A DNA stretch of 51,146 nt from Exobacillus caeni. Its GTDB lineage: Bacteria; Bacillota; Bacilli; Bacillales; Guptibacillaceae. The notes beneath the pieces were generated by a model. It made no database searches. It had not been told where the DNA came from and worked only from the letters and a program-made list of their open reading frames with translations. Shown here one piece after another: positions 36,231 to 43,828 of this stretch. A program made the translations under genes and the position numbers. Where the stretch lies: contig NZ_SWLG01000024.1 in NCBI RefSeq assembly GCF_005747095.1, forward strand, positions 1-51,146. Direction: 5' to 3'. Position 1 is the first letter of the stretch; every line of letters begins with the position of its first letter.

Positions 36231-36604
36231 AAGCAGCAGAAAAAGCGTTGGCTGCCTTTGAAAAGCTGACTAATCTTAAAAACCCTAACGATGTGGAAAG
36301 AGATGCAGCGATTCAACGATTTGAATTCTCTTTCGAGGCTAGTTGGAAAGCGGCTAAACAATATTTATATGACATAGAAGGGGTGGATGCCGGCTCTCCG
36401 AAGAGCGTCATTCGCAGTTGCAGGGAGGTCCACTTGTTAGAGGATGAAGAGGCCGTTCTAGCTTTGGAGATGGTAAATGATCGTAATTTGACCGTCCATA
36501 CCTATAATGAAGAAGTGGCCATTAAAATCCACAAAAATTTGACTAAGTATAATAACCTTCTCCATCAATGGGTTGAACGGATGAATGAGAAAGTGGGGAA
36601 ATAG
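36206..36604 (+). CDS. HEPN-domain RNase toxin (HepT-like)
   Basis: A 132-residue four-helix HEPN protein, the toxin of an MNT-HEPN pair. The motif RNLTVHTY (about residues 91-98) matches RX4HXY: Arg and His are the RNase active site and the Tyr is the residue AMPylated by the antitoxin in MntA-HepT. The FEASWKAAKQYL helix is typical. RBS AGAGGAGGG lies inside the end of the antitoxin gene, so the two are coupled, antitoxin first. Confidence 0.92.
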   Translation: MERLRQRLEAAEKALAAFEKLTNLKNPNDVERDAAIQRFEFSFEASWKAAKQYLYDIEGVDAGSPKSVIRSCREVHLLEDEEAVLALEMVNDRNLTVHTYNEEVAIKIHKNLTKYNNLLHQWVERMNEKVGK

Positions 36605-36650
36605 CTAATAAAGGATAAAGCCCCAGACGTTAGCAATAGCCGAGAGAATA

Positions 36651-36665
36651 GGCGGCATGATGTAA
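36651..36665 (+). other. Outer attR (third groEL 3' end repeat)
   Basis: GGCGGCATGATGTAA, identical to the last five codons of groEL, same orientation. DNA beyond it is chromosomal in character (next gene curA-like), so it marks the outer edge of the island. Confidence 0.8.
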
Positions 36666-36701
36666 AACCGCTCTCCATTTCGTTATGAATAGGATAAATA
36701 G

Positions 36702-36748
36702 AAGAGGATTTCCATTAGTTCAGTGAACTTTTGGAAATCCTCTTTTTC
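36702..36748 (+). terminator. Terminator at the outer island edge
   Basis: AAGAGGATTTCCA / TGGAAATCCTCTT, 13-bp perfect, with a second stem AGTTCA/TGAACT in the loop, then TTTCTT. It may be the original groEL terminator, now separated from groEL by the island. Confidence 0.85.
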
Positions 36749-36961
36749 TTATTTTGTATAATTTCGCTTTATGAATATCCCCCTTAACATGGAAAAGAAA
36801 TTCTTTTGCATAAAATCTTGTTTTCCTTTCATTTGAAATCCAATTGTTTGATAAAGAATATAGAATCCATCACAATAAAAAGAGATTGATGATACTTTCA
36901 TGACGAAAAAAATAATGGTTTAGTTAAACATGATCTATTTAAAAAAGAAAGGAGCTTTGCA

Positions 36962-37987
36962 ATGAATAAAACAAACCGCCAAATCGTATTAGAGAAAAGA
37001 CCTAAAGGTATGCCTGATGAGGAGACATTTAGATTTAAAGAACAGGACATTAGAGAGCTTAAGGAAGGGGAAGTTTTACTTCGTACGCTTTATGTTTCTG
37101 TTGATCCATATATGAGGGGCCGAATGCAAGATGCTGAGTCGTATATTGAACCTTTTCAACTGGATAAAGTGATTGAGGGCGGTTCCATCGGAGAAGTTGT
37201 GGAATCCAAGTCGGAAAACCTTCAACAGGGTGATATCGTTATCGGGATGTTTGGCTGGCAAACGTCTTATGTCGCTAAAGAGAAGGAAGTCAGAAAAATC
37301 GATCCTTCGTTAGCACCGATTACGACGCATTTAGGTATTTTAGGAATGACTGGGCTAACTGCTTATTTTGGTTTATTGGATATTGGGAAGCCAAAAGAAG
37401 GAGAAACTGTGGTTGTCTCTGGAGCTGCAGGAGCTGTCGGCTCTGTTGTCGGGCAAATTGCCAAAATAAAAGGCGCCAGAGTAGTTGGAATTGCGGGATC
37501 GGAGGACAAGATCTCATTCTTGAAGGATGAATTGGGCTTTGATGAAGCGGTTAATTACAAAACAGCTACGAACTTGAAGAAAGAAATTGGCCAGGCCTGT
37601 CCAAACGGAGTGGATGTTTACTTTGACAACGTTGGTGGAGAGGTGTCGGATGCAGTTCTAGCGAATCTGAACCGATTTGCGCGCGTACCTGTTTGTGGAG
37701 CGATTTCTGCTTATAATCTGGAAAGTGTGGATGTCGGGCCTCGTGTACAAACAACGTTGATTAAGAAAAGTGCGCTCATGCAAGGGTTTACGGTAGGTAA
37801 TTATTCAGATCGTTTCCAGGAAGGTTCAATGCAGCTTGGGAAATGGCTGCAGGAAGATAAGCTCAAATATCAGGAAACCATTCGTGAAGGTTTTGAAAAT
37901 ATCCCGAATGCATTCCTTGATCTCTTTAAAGGCAACAATACCGGAAAGCTCCTTGTAAAAGTGGCTGACCGTCAAGATGAACAATAA
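36962..37987 (+). CDS. NADP-dependent oxidoreductase (YfmJ/CurA-like, MDR family)
   Basis: A 341-residue medium-chain reductase without the structural zinc site, resembling B. subtilis YfmJ and curcumin reductase CurA, which reduce alkenal or enone double bonds with NADPH. YVSVDPYMRGRM near residue 45 is diagnostic; the cofactor Rossmann motif is VVVSGAAGAVGSVVGQIA (about 140-157), then VGIAGSEDK and DVYFDNVGG. RBS AAAGGAGC. Monocistronic. True substrate unknown. Confidence 0.92.
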   Translation: MNKTNRQIVLEKRPKGMPDEETFRFKEQDIRELKEGEVLLRTLYVSVDPYMRGRMQDAESYIEPFQLDKVIEGGSIGEVVESKSENLQQGDIVIGMFGWQTSYVAKEKEVRKIDPSLAPITTHLGILGMTGLTAYFGLLDIGKPKEGETVVVSGAAGAVGSVVGQIAKIKGARVVGIAGSEDKISFLKDELGFDEAVNYKTATNLKKEIGQACPNGVDVYFDNVGGEVSDAVLANLNRFARVPVCGAISAYNLESVDVGPRVQTTLIKKSALMQGFTVGNYSDRFQEGSMQLGKWLQEDKLKYQETIREGFENIPNAFLDLFKGNNTGKLLVKVADRQDEQ

Positions 37988-38021
37988 GGTTGAAACTTAA
38001 ACAATAATATCAAAATTCGAG

Positions 38022-38068
38022 AAGGTCTTTCATCAGTTTACTAAACTGGTGGAGGGCCTTTTTTTGTA
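38022..38068 (+). terminator. Terminator after the oxidoreductase gene
   Basis: An 18-bp stem with several G-U pairs, AAGGTCTTTCATCAG against CTGGTGGAGGGCCTT, followed by seven T. The remaining gap to 38329 holds only a 55-codon frame at 38131 without a good ribosome site. Confidence 0.8.
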
Positions 38069-38329
38069 TTTGCTGTCTTATTCAAGGCTGAAAAGTGGAA
38101 CATCGTAAAAATTCTGATGCTAGAAGTAAATATGTCCGTTCATCTTGATTTGCTATTACATGAAGGTAGATTGGAAGATATTAAGCTGCTTATAAACGAG
38201 TTTAGATTCAAGAACATTAGATGGAAGTTGGTATCATATGGCATATCTAGAGCCGATTCTAAGGGTTGTTGCCCGGGGACAGGTATGGATTTTTGAAGTG
38301 AATGCCCTATTAAATAAATTCGTACCCAT

Positions 38330-38357
38330 ACCATTCAATTTATAAAGTCATATATTA
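38330..38357 (+). promoter_or_regulatory. Candidate sigma-K promoter of the Cys-rich repeat gene
   Basis: AC at 38330-38331, 17 bp, then CATATATTA at 38349-38357, a match to AC-N17-CATANNNTA, the mother-cell sigma-K pattern. The ATG lies 31 bp downstream with GAGAGGTGAT before it. Confidence 0.55.
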
Positions 38358-38388
38358 ATATAAACCAATAAGAAGAGAGGTGATTTGT

Positions 38389-39585
38389 ATGGGAGTTGGT
38401 CCAACACCGCCTCCTAATGATCTATGTAATTCAGCTACTGTGATTGCTGCTCTTCCATTTACAGATACAATGAATACCTGTACTGCTACAATAGACTATA
38501 ACAGTCCTTGTTTTGGTGATGACACAGGTGACTATTTTTCAGTATGGTATACCTATACACCTGCGGTGGATATGCAGATTAATGCTAATACAGTAGGTAG
38601 TGATTATGATACCGTTCTATCTGTTTTTGCAGGATCATGTGATAATTTACAATTCGTAGGCTGTAATGATGATGGCGGAGGAAATTACACCTCTTCAATC
38701 AGTTTTGCTGCGTCTGCAGGAGTAACCTATTATTTTATGATAGGTGGTTATTTTGAGGTTTCATGTGGAGATTTAGTATTTAATGTTTTAGAGTTAATTC
38801 CGCCTCCTAATGACTTATGCACTTCAGCTACTCCGATCGCTGCCCTTCCATTTACAGATACAACGAATACCTGTACTGCTTCACTAGATTATAATAGTCC
38901 TTGTTTGGATGGTGACACAGGTGACTATTTTTCAGTATGGTATACCTATAAACCTACAACGGATATGCAGATTACTGCTAATACAGTAGGTAGTGATTAC
39001 GATACCGTTCTTTCCGTTTTTACAGGATCTTGTGATAATTTACAATTCATAGATTGTGATAATGATAGCGGCGGAAATCAAACATCCAGAATCAGTTTTG
39101 CTGCGTCTGCAGGAGTAACCTATTATTTTATGATAGGTGGTTATTCTGAGGTTTCATGTGGAGATTTAGTATTTAATGTTTTAGAGTTAATTCCGCCTCC
39201 TAATGACTTATGTACCTCAGCTACTCCGATCGCTGCCCTTCCATTTACAGATACAATGAATACCTGTACTGCTACACTAGACTATCACAATCCATGTGGT
39301 GAAGGTGACACTGGTGACTATTTTTCAGTATGGTATACCTATACACCTGCGGAGGATATGCAGATTACTGCTGATACAGTAGGTAGTGATTACGATACCT
39401 ATCTTGCTGTTTTTACAGGATCATGTGATAATTTACAATTCATAGACTGTGATGATGATAGCGGCGGAAATCGAACATCCAAAATCAGTTTTGCTGCTTC
39501 AGCAGGAGTAACCTATTATTTTATGATAGGTGGGTATTCTAATGATTCTTGTGGAGATTTAGTATTTAATGTAGTAAGTGCTTGA
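38389..39585 (+). CDS. Cys-rich protein of three tandem 131-residue repeats
   Basis: A 398-residue protein: MGVGPT followed by three near-identical units of 131 residues (393 bp each, starting at 38407, 38800 and 39193). Each unit runs PPPNDLC, LPFTDT, TCTA, SPC or NPC, GDYFSVWYTY, VGSDYDT, TGSCDNLQF, ASAGVTYYFMIGGY and SCGDLVFNV, with six conserved Cys, and looks like a PPC-type beta-sandwich. There is no signal peptide, yet such Cys spacing suggests a disulfide-bonded surface protein. With the sigma-K-like promoter the simplest reading is a spore coat or exosporium protein made in the mother cell; that is inference. Confidence 0.8.
   Translation: MGVGPTPPPNDLCNSATVIAALPFTDTMNTCTATIDYNSPCFGDDTGDYFSVWYTYTPAVDMQINANTVGSDYDTVLSVFAGSCDNLQFVGCNDDGGGNYTSSISFAASAGVTYYFMIGGYFEVSCGDLVFNVLELIPPPNDLCTSATPIAALPFTDTTNTCTASLDYNSPCLDGDTGDYFSVWYTYKPTTDMQITANTVGSDYDTVLSVFTGSCDNLQFIDCDNDSGGNQTSRISFAASAGVTYYFMIGGYSEVSCGDLVFNVLELIPPPNDLCTSATPIAALPFTDTMNTCTATLDYHNPCGEGDTGDYFSVWYTYTPAEDMQITADTVGSDYDTYLAVFTGSCDNLQFIDCDDDSGGNRTSKISFAASAGVTYYFMIGGYSNDSCGDLVFNVVSA
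38407..39585 (+). repeat. Three tandem 393-bp coding repeats
   Basis: Units 38407-38799, 38800-39192 and 39193-39585 are in phase and highly similar also at DNA level, with long identical stretches (for example TTTTGCTGCGTCTGCAGGAG). Units 2 and 3 share more than either with unit 1. Copy number could vary between strains by recombination. Confidence 0.95.
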
Positions 39586-39632
39586 ACATGAAAAACAACG
39601 AAAAGGACTTTAAAAAAGCGGCATTTTGGTGA

Positions 39633-39671
39633 AAACACTGGCAAACGAAACGCGTTCTGTCAGTGTTTTTT
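39633..39671 (+). terminator. Terminator after the repeat gene
   Basis: AAACACTG / CAGTGTTT stem around a 20-nt loop, followed by TTTATTG. Confidence 0.75.
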
Positions 39672-39725
39672 ATTGAAAATGATTTATGCATAGTATTAGT
39701 ATTCTTGTTGGAAAGCGTATAAATG

Positions 39726-39753
39726 ACTTGTGTACAGATCAATGCATAGGTTA
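39726..39753 (+). promoter_or_regulatory. Candidate sigma-K promoter of the VCBS/FG-GAP-like gene
   Basis: AC at 39726-39727, 17 bp, then CATAGGTTA at 39745-39753: the same pattern and spacing as the promoter at 38330-38357. ATG lies 34 bp downstream. Confidence 0.5.
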
Positions 39754-39787
39754 TTGCATAAACCAAATTTATGCAGGGAGCCTTCTA

Positions 39788-40513
39788 ATGTATAAAAATC
39801 ACTTTAATACAAACATGAGACATTCGGTTGTTGTCGCTTTTGCAAAGGGAGATGTAAATGGCGACAATGTTCCTGACAATATATACGTGACTGGGTTCAA
39901 AGCGTCAGAAGTTTCAATTGTTCAAAATATGGCGCTTGTGATCCAGGATGGTGCGACAGGAAATTTTCTTCGTATTCCTCTGAAAGAAAGTACTGGATAT
40001 AATCCCAATCTGTTTTTAGGGGACTTAACAGGAGATGGAGTAGACGACATTTTAATCAGCATACCAACAGGCGGCAGTGGCGGAACAACCTATAACTATA
40101 TTTATTCCTTTGTTAACAACACACCACGTTTGCTATTCGACTCTGATGTATATAACCAGCAATATCAATATGAGGTAACTTATAAAGATAACTACAAGGT
40201 CGAAGTAGTAAGCAAAATAAATAACACAAGATACCTTATCGATCTATCACTGCGAGGGCCAGAATATTTAAATGAAATATACGATACAAACGGAAAACTG
40301 AAGATGCCTATCAACGGCTGGGTAGATCCTATAAGTGGTTTATATCCGATCGATTTGGACTCAAATAAAGTGTATGAGCTACTAGCATTTCAACAGATCG
40401 CAGGAAGATACCATGCAGATTCGTTAGGCTATATTCAAAATAGGTTAAAATGGAGCGGCTATTCGTTTATTCTTGACTATCAGGACCTGGCTATTTTTGG
40501 TTCTCTGGGATAA
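39788..40513 (+). CDS. VCBS/FG-GAP-like repeat protein, putative spore protein
   Basis: A 241-residue protein from ATG 39788, with GGGAG seven bases upstream (the frame is open further, to 39686). Two calcium-loop motifs typical of FG-GAP/VCBS repeats are visible: KGDVNGDNVPDNIYV (about 20-34) and LGDLTGDGVDDILIS (about 76-90). The rest is beta-rich with many Tyr and Asn. No signal peptide. The sigma-K-like promoter and the neighbouring Cys-rich gene suggest a mother-cell sporulation role; I know of no function. Confidence 0.75.
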   Translation: MYKNHFNTNMRHSVVVAFAKGDVNGDNVPDNIYVTGFKASEVSIVQNMALVIQDGATGNFLRIPLKESTGYNPNLFLGDLTGDGVDDILISIPTGGSGGTTYNYIYSFVNNTPRLLFDSDVYNQQYQYEVTYKDNYKVEVVSKINNTRYLIDLSLRGPEYLNEIYDTNGKLKMPINGWVDPISGLYPIDLDSNKVYELLAFQQIAGRYHADSLGYIQNRLKWSGYSFILDYQDLAIFGSLG

Positions 40514-40532
40514 AATCCTATAAATAATTTAG

Positions 40533-40569
40533 AAAAGCGTCAGGAGTAATTTCCATGACGTTTTTTTAT
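40533..40569 (+). terminator. Terminator after the VCBS-like gene
   Basis: CGTCA / TGACG core (40538-40542, 40556-40560) with flanking A and T runs (AAAAG on the left, seven T on the right). Confidence 0.75.
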
Positions 40570-40581
40570 TAGGAATATTCT

Positions 40582-40608
40582 TGAAACCTTTTCATCCGTT
40601 CGTCGTCT
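40582..40608 (+). promoter_or_regulatory. ECF-type autoregulatory promoter
   Basis: TGAAAC at 40582-40587, 16 bp, CGTCT at 40604-40608: an exact ECF promoter of the sigma-W/X/M kind, 35 bp before the sigma gene. The CCTTTT after TGAAA is also usual. Confidence 0.85.
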
Positions 40609-40643
40609 AAAGGATGACTTTTTCAAGAGGAGGTGCTTACATT

Positions 40644-41189
40644 TTGAAAGAATTTAATGCGTCTGAAAAACAAGGGGCCTTATCAAGGGAAGAAACGCTG
40701 GTTCAGCTGATGGATTCTTATGGCGACCTGGTAAAAAAGCTAGCTTATACATACGTAAAAGACATCGATCTGGCTGAGGATATCGCTCAGGATGTATTTA
40801 TAAAATGCTACGACCATCTTCATTTATTTAAAGAAAAATCCTCCTACAAAACGTGGATTTATCGAATTACCGTTAATCGCTCAAAGGATGTTCTAAAAAG
40901 CAATGCCTATAAACGGATATTGCCGTTCAAAAAAGTTGCATCGCATTCAAAAGAAAAAACAACGGAGTTAACGGTGATAGATAACAGTAATCGAAACGTA
41001 GTTACCAATTCATTAATGACATTACCTTCTAAATATAGAGAAATACTTTTCCTTTTTTACTATGAAGAATTGAAGCTGAGGGAGATAAGCGAAGTAACCA
41101 GTCTTAAAGAAGCGACTGTAAAAACAAGATTGAGCCGTGGAAAGCAATTATTAAAAAAAGAGCTGGAAAGGAGAAGGTTTGAGCTATGA
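40644..41189 (+). CDS. ECF-subfamily RNA polymerase sigma factor
   Basis: A 181-residue sigma-70 factor of the ECF group. Region 2 is at about residues 20-90 (LAYTYVKDIDLAEDIAQDVF and YKTWIYRITVNRSKD), region 4 at 125-175 (LPSKYREILFLFYYEEL, LREISEVTS, ATVKTRLSRGKQLL). TTG 40644 is the start by its site AGAGGAGGTG. It overlaps the next gene by four bases (ATGA), and an ECF promoter precedes it, so it activates its own operon. Closest to the envelope-stress sigma factors of Bacillus; the signal is unknown. Confidence 0.93.
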   Translation: MKEFNASEKQGALSREETLVQLMDSYGDLVKKLAYTYVKDIDLAEDIAQDVFIKCYDHLHLFKEKSSYKTWIYRITVNRSKDVLKSNAYKRILPFKKVASHSKEKTTELTVIDNSNRNVVTNSLMTLPSKYREILFLFYYEELKLREISEVTSLKEATVKTRLSRGKQLLKKELERRRFEL

Positions 41190-42082
41190 GTAATAAAGAT
41201 GAGTTAAAACTGAAAGGACATCTTGATCGTGAAACTTACAGCCAAATAAATTTTTCACAAAAAGAAAAAGAACGTGTTCTTGTTAATGTCACCTCTGCTA
41301 AAAAAAGACGAAAAAGTAAAATGCCACTGGTCAAAAAGCTGGCTTTAAATGCTGCTGCGGCTATCGTTTTAGTAGGGATGGGGACGTTTGTTTATCAGGA
41401 GGTTCAAAAAAATCAGGAAGCTGTTGTAGATCAACCTGAAAATAGTGACGAGGAGGCACTTGCCCGGGATGAAGCCGAAGATGGCCCGAAGCCGGATATA
41501 GATAAAGATGTACCTGATACAACGGCCGATGGAAGTTCTGGCCCAACAGATGATAAGGCCTGGGAGGACCGCACGATAACAGAAAAATTTTCTACACCAA
41601 ATGATCCAAAAAATGCAAATGAATTCATTGCACAAAATAATGAAATTTACCAGCAGCCGCTTCCGGAACAATACGCAGATGATCCGATGCATTATTATGG
41701 AATAGGCGCGAGTTCCCTTTACTATTGGTTAGAAACAACTTATAAGGTGGAAGGAACTGCGATCGAAAAAGACTTCAGGAATTTAAAAAATCTTGCTGCC
41801 ATCGTGGTACTTGAAGAAAAAGAGAGGTATGCCCATTTAGGGTTAGTCAACGAAAATCCATACGATTATAAAGACCAATGGAAAGAACCGAGTGACAGGA
41901 TGGAGCAAGCACACGAGTATCTCAAGGATTTATTAAACGAAATAAATGTCGCCATTAATGAAGACGGCAAAGGGGAGACGAAGGGATATTCCTATATGCT
42001 GGATGGAGAAAAAGTTAAGGAGCTGCAGGAATTCATAGGGACAGATGAAGAGATAAAAGCAATGGAAATTATAGAGGATTGA
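41186..42082 (+). CDS. Putative membrane anti-sigma factor
   Basis: A 298-residue protein with a basic cytoplasmic N-terminus (about 1-50), one membrane helix (LALNAAAAIVLVGMGTFVY, about 52-70), an acidic low-complexity linker (75-125) rich in Asp, Glu and Pro, and a C-terminal extracytoplasmic domain. This topology and the four-base overlap with the ECF sigma gene point to the cognate anti-sigma factor, holding sigma at the membrane until a stress signal. I see no canonical zinc-containing ZAS motif, so the binding domain would be of another class. Confidence 0.75.
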   Translation: MSNKDELKLKGHLDRETYSQINFSQKEKERVLVNVTSAKKRRKSKMPLVKKLALNAAAAIVLVGMGTFVYQEVQKNQEAVVDQPENSDEEALARDEAEDGPKPDIDKDVPDTTADGSSGPTDDKAWEDRTITEKFSTPNDPKNANEFIAQNNEIYQQPLPEQYADDPMHYYGIGASSLYYWLETTYKVEGTAIEKDFRNLKNLAAIVVLEEKERYAHLGLVNENPYDYKDQWKEPSDRMEQAHEYLKDLLNEINVAINEDGKGETKGYSYMLDGEKVKELQEFIGTDEEIKAMEIIED

Positions 42083-42116
42083 GGGACAGTGAACCTGTCT
42101 CTCTGTTTTATTTTTC
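42081..42116 (+). terminator. Terminator of the sigma operon
   Basis: GAGGGACAG / CTGTCTCTC (one G-U), loop TGAAC, followed by TGTTTTATTTTT. Confidence 0.85.
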
Positions 42117-42175
42117 ATGTTCTTTTCAGATTTCTCTTCTATAATGGGAATGATAAATACAAAGGAGTGGATAAC

Positions 42176-42631
42176 ATGCTTGCTACACCATTACACCCAC
42201 TGTTGGTTCATTTTCCAATTGCTTTATTATTCATCGGTACGATCACGGAGATCATTGCGCTTTTCAAAAAAGAATTCTTTAATAAGGCGAGTTTATATTT
42301 GATAGGGATAGGCTGGATTACAGGTGTGTTTGCTTATCTGTCAGGAGAAGGGGCGGAAGAATATGCAGAAAGATATCTACATAGTGATGTCCACTCGTTG
42401 GTTGAAGTCCATGAGACATTCGCTCTTATAACCCTGGTCGCTTTCGGCGGTTACCTTGTCCTTAAATTGTGGAGCTTATGGAAGGGCTCCCCGAAACCTT
42501 TTTCTTATCTGATTATATTAGTCGCTCTTGCTGGGGTAGTTACATTATCAGTTACCGGCCATTATGGAGGTAAAATGGTATACCCTGATTATCAAAATTC
42601 TAATGGTGAGGTTATAAAAGATACAAATTAA
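42176..42631 (+). CDS. DUF2231-family membrane protein
   Basis: A 151-residue membrane protein with four hydrophobic helices. The DUF2231 opening LHPLLVHFPIALLF is at residues 6-19, and the second conserved His pair lies in HSLVEVHETFALIT. The closing GHYGGKMVYP is also family-typical. These conserved histidines suggest heme or metal binding; function unproven. ATG 42176 follows AAAGGAGTGG; the frame stays open upstream but without a start that has a site. Confidence 0.87.
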   Translation: MLATPLHPLLVHFPIALLFIGTITEIIALFKKEFFNKASLYLIGIGWITGVFAYLSGEGAEEYAERYLHSDVHSLVEVHETFALITLVAFGGYLVLKLWSLWKGSPKPFSYLIILVALAGVVTLSVTGHYGGKMVYPDYQNSNGEVIKDTN

Positions 42632-42693
42632 ACCGGAAGATAAGCTTGCATAGATCTTTTTGACTATATATTAATTGAAAAAACTTGGAAAAT

Positions 42694-42728
42694 CCTATCT
42701 CTGATATACAGGGATAGGCCTTTTTTTG
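42694..42728 (+). terminator. Terminator after the DUF2231 gene
   Basis: CCTATC / GATAGG with inner CTG/CAG, followed by CC and seven T. Confidence 0.8.
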
Positions 42729-42853
42729 TTAAAATAGGATAGAGTATTCTGAAATTTTTCCTATTGAAATAAAGAGATTCGTTAAAAGTTGTCGAATTAC
42801 TTAGCTTACAGGTTATAAAAGAAGCTACTAGGATAAAGATGGGGGATTATAGA

Positions 42854-43828
42854 ATGAAATCAACTTACGAGTTTGACACGTACCAGCCGACTGTGCAAAA
42901 AGTCATAGATAATATTGAAAAAGTAATCGTAGGTAAGAGGGAAGTAACCGAATTAAGCATTGTTGCCCTTTTATGCAGCGGACACGTATTGCTTGAAGAC
43001 GTACCCGGTGTAGGTAAGACGATGATGGTCAGAGCCATCGCTAAGTCTGTTGGGGCGAAGTTCAACCGTATCCAATTTACTCCTGACCTGCTGCCATCCG
43101 ATTTAACAGGGGTCAGTATCTATAACCAGCGTGAAATGCAATTTGAATTCCGTAAAGGCCCATTGCTTGGAAACCTCGTTTTAGCGGATGAAATTAACCG
43201 TACATCTCCAAAGACACAGTCTGCGTTGCTTGAGGGAATGGAAGAGGGCAGCGTAACCGTTGACGGCGAAACGCATATCCTTCCGAAGCCATTCTTTGTT
43301 ATGGCTACCCAGAACCCGATTGAATATGAAGGAACGTATCCGCTTCCAGAGGCGCAGCTGGATAGATTCCTTTTGAAAATGAAGATGGGTTATCCAACTC
43401 CGGAACAGGAACTGGAAGTATTGAACAGGACCGAGCACGAGCATCCGATCGATCAACTTGACACGGTGCTTGATATCGATGATTTATTAGACATGCAATC
43501 GAAGGTAAAAGAAGTTTATGTAGAAGAGTCTGTTAAGCGCTACATCGTTGATATCGTGAACCGTACAAGGAGTAACCGTTCTGTCTATCTCGGAGCAAGT
43601 CCGCGTGGTTCACTCGCATTGATGAAGACTGCCCAGGCATATGCGTTTATGCATAACAGGGACTACGTGATTCCGGATGATGTGAAGTACCTTGCTCCAT
43701 TTGTTTTATCGCATCGGATCATCTTAAAATCAGAAGCGACATTCGAGGGAATTCAGGCTGAACAGATTATAGGTGAGATCATTCAGCGGGTCCGTGTGCC
43801 GCTTAGAAGAGAAGAGAGGGTTAAATGA
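42854..43828 (+). CDS. yeaC: MoxR-family AAA+ ATPase
   Basis: A 324-residue AAA+ ATPase of the MoxR group, thought to act as a chaperone for partner proteins. Walker A is VPGVGKTMM (about 48-56), Walker B LVLADEINR (about 112-120), sensor 1 MATQNPIEYEGTYPLPEAQLD (split motif, about 155-175) and the Arg-containing SPRGSLALM near 255. ATG 42854 fits the G-rich site GGGGGAT. It forms an operon with a DUF58 protein (four-base overlap) and a transglutaminase, in the same place before guaA as in B. subtilis. Confidence 0.92.
   Translation: MKSTYEFDTYQPTVQKVIDNIEKVIVGKREVTELSIVALLCSGHVLLEDVPGVGKTMMVRAIAKSVGAKFNRIQFTPDLLPSDLTGVSIYNQREMQFEFRKGPLLGNLVLADEINRTSPKTQSALLEGMEEGSVTVDGETHILPKPFFVMATQNPIEYEGTYPLPEAQLDRFLLKMKMGYPTPEQELEVLNRTEHEHPIDQLDTVLDIDDLLDMQSKVKEVYVEESVKRYIVDIVNRTRSNRSVYLGASPRGSLALMKTAQAYAFMHNRDYVIPDDVKYLAPFVLSHRIILKSEATFEGIQAEQIIGEIIQRVRVPLRREERVK

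Noticed and set aside
38131-38298. A 55-codon rightward frame (MSVHLDLLLHEGRLEDIK)
   Set aside because: Somewhat protein-like but with no ribosome site or neighbour context; may be a fragment, not reported as a gene.
38407-39585. 393-bp repeats considered as a CRISPR or satellite array
   Set aside because: They are in-frame coding repeats with conserved Cys positions and no spacers.
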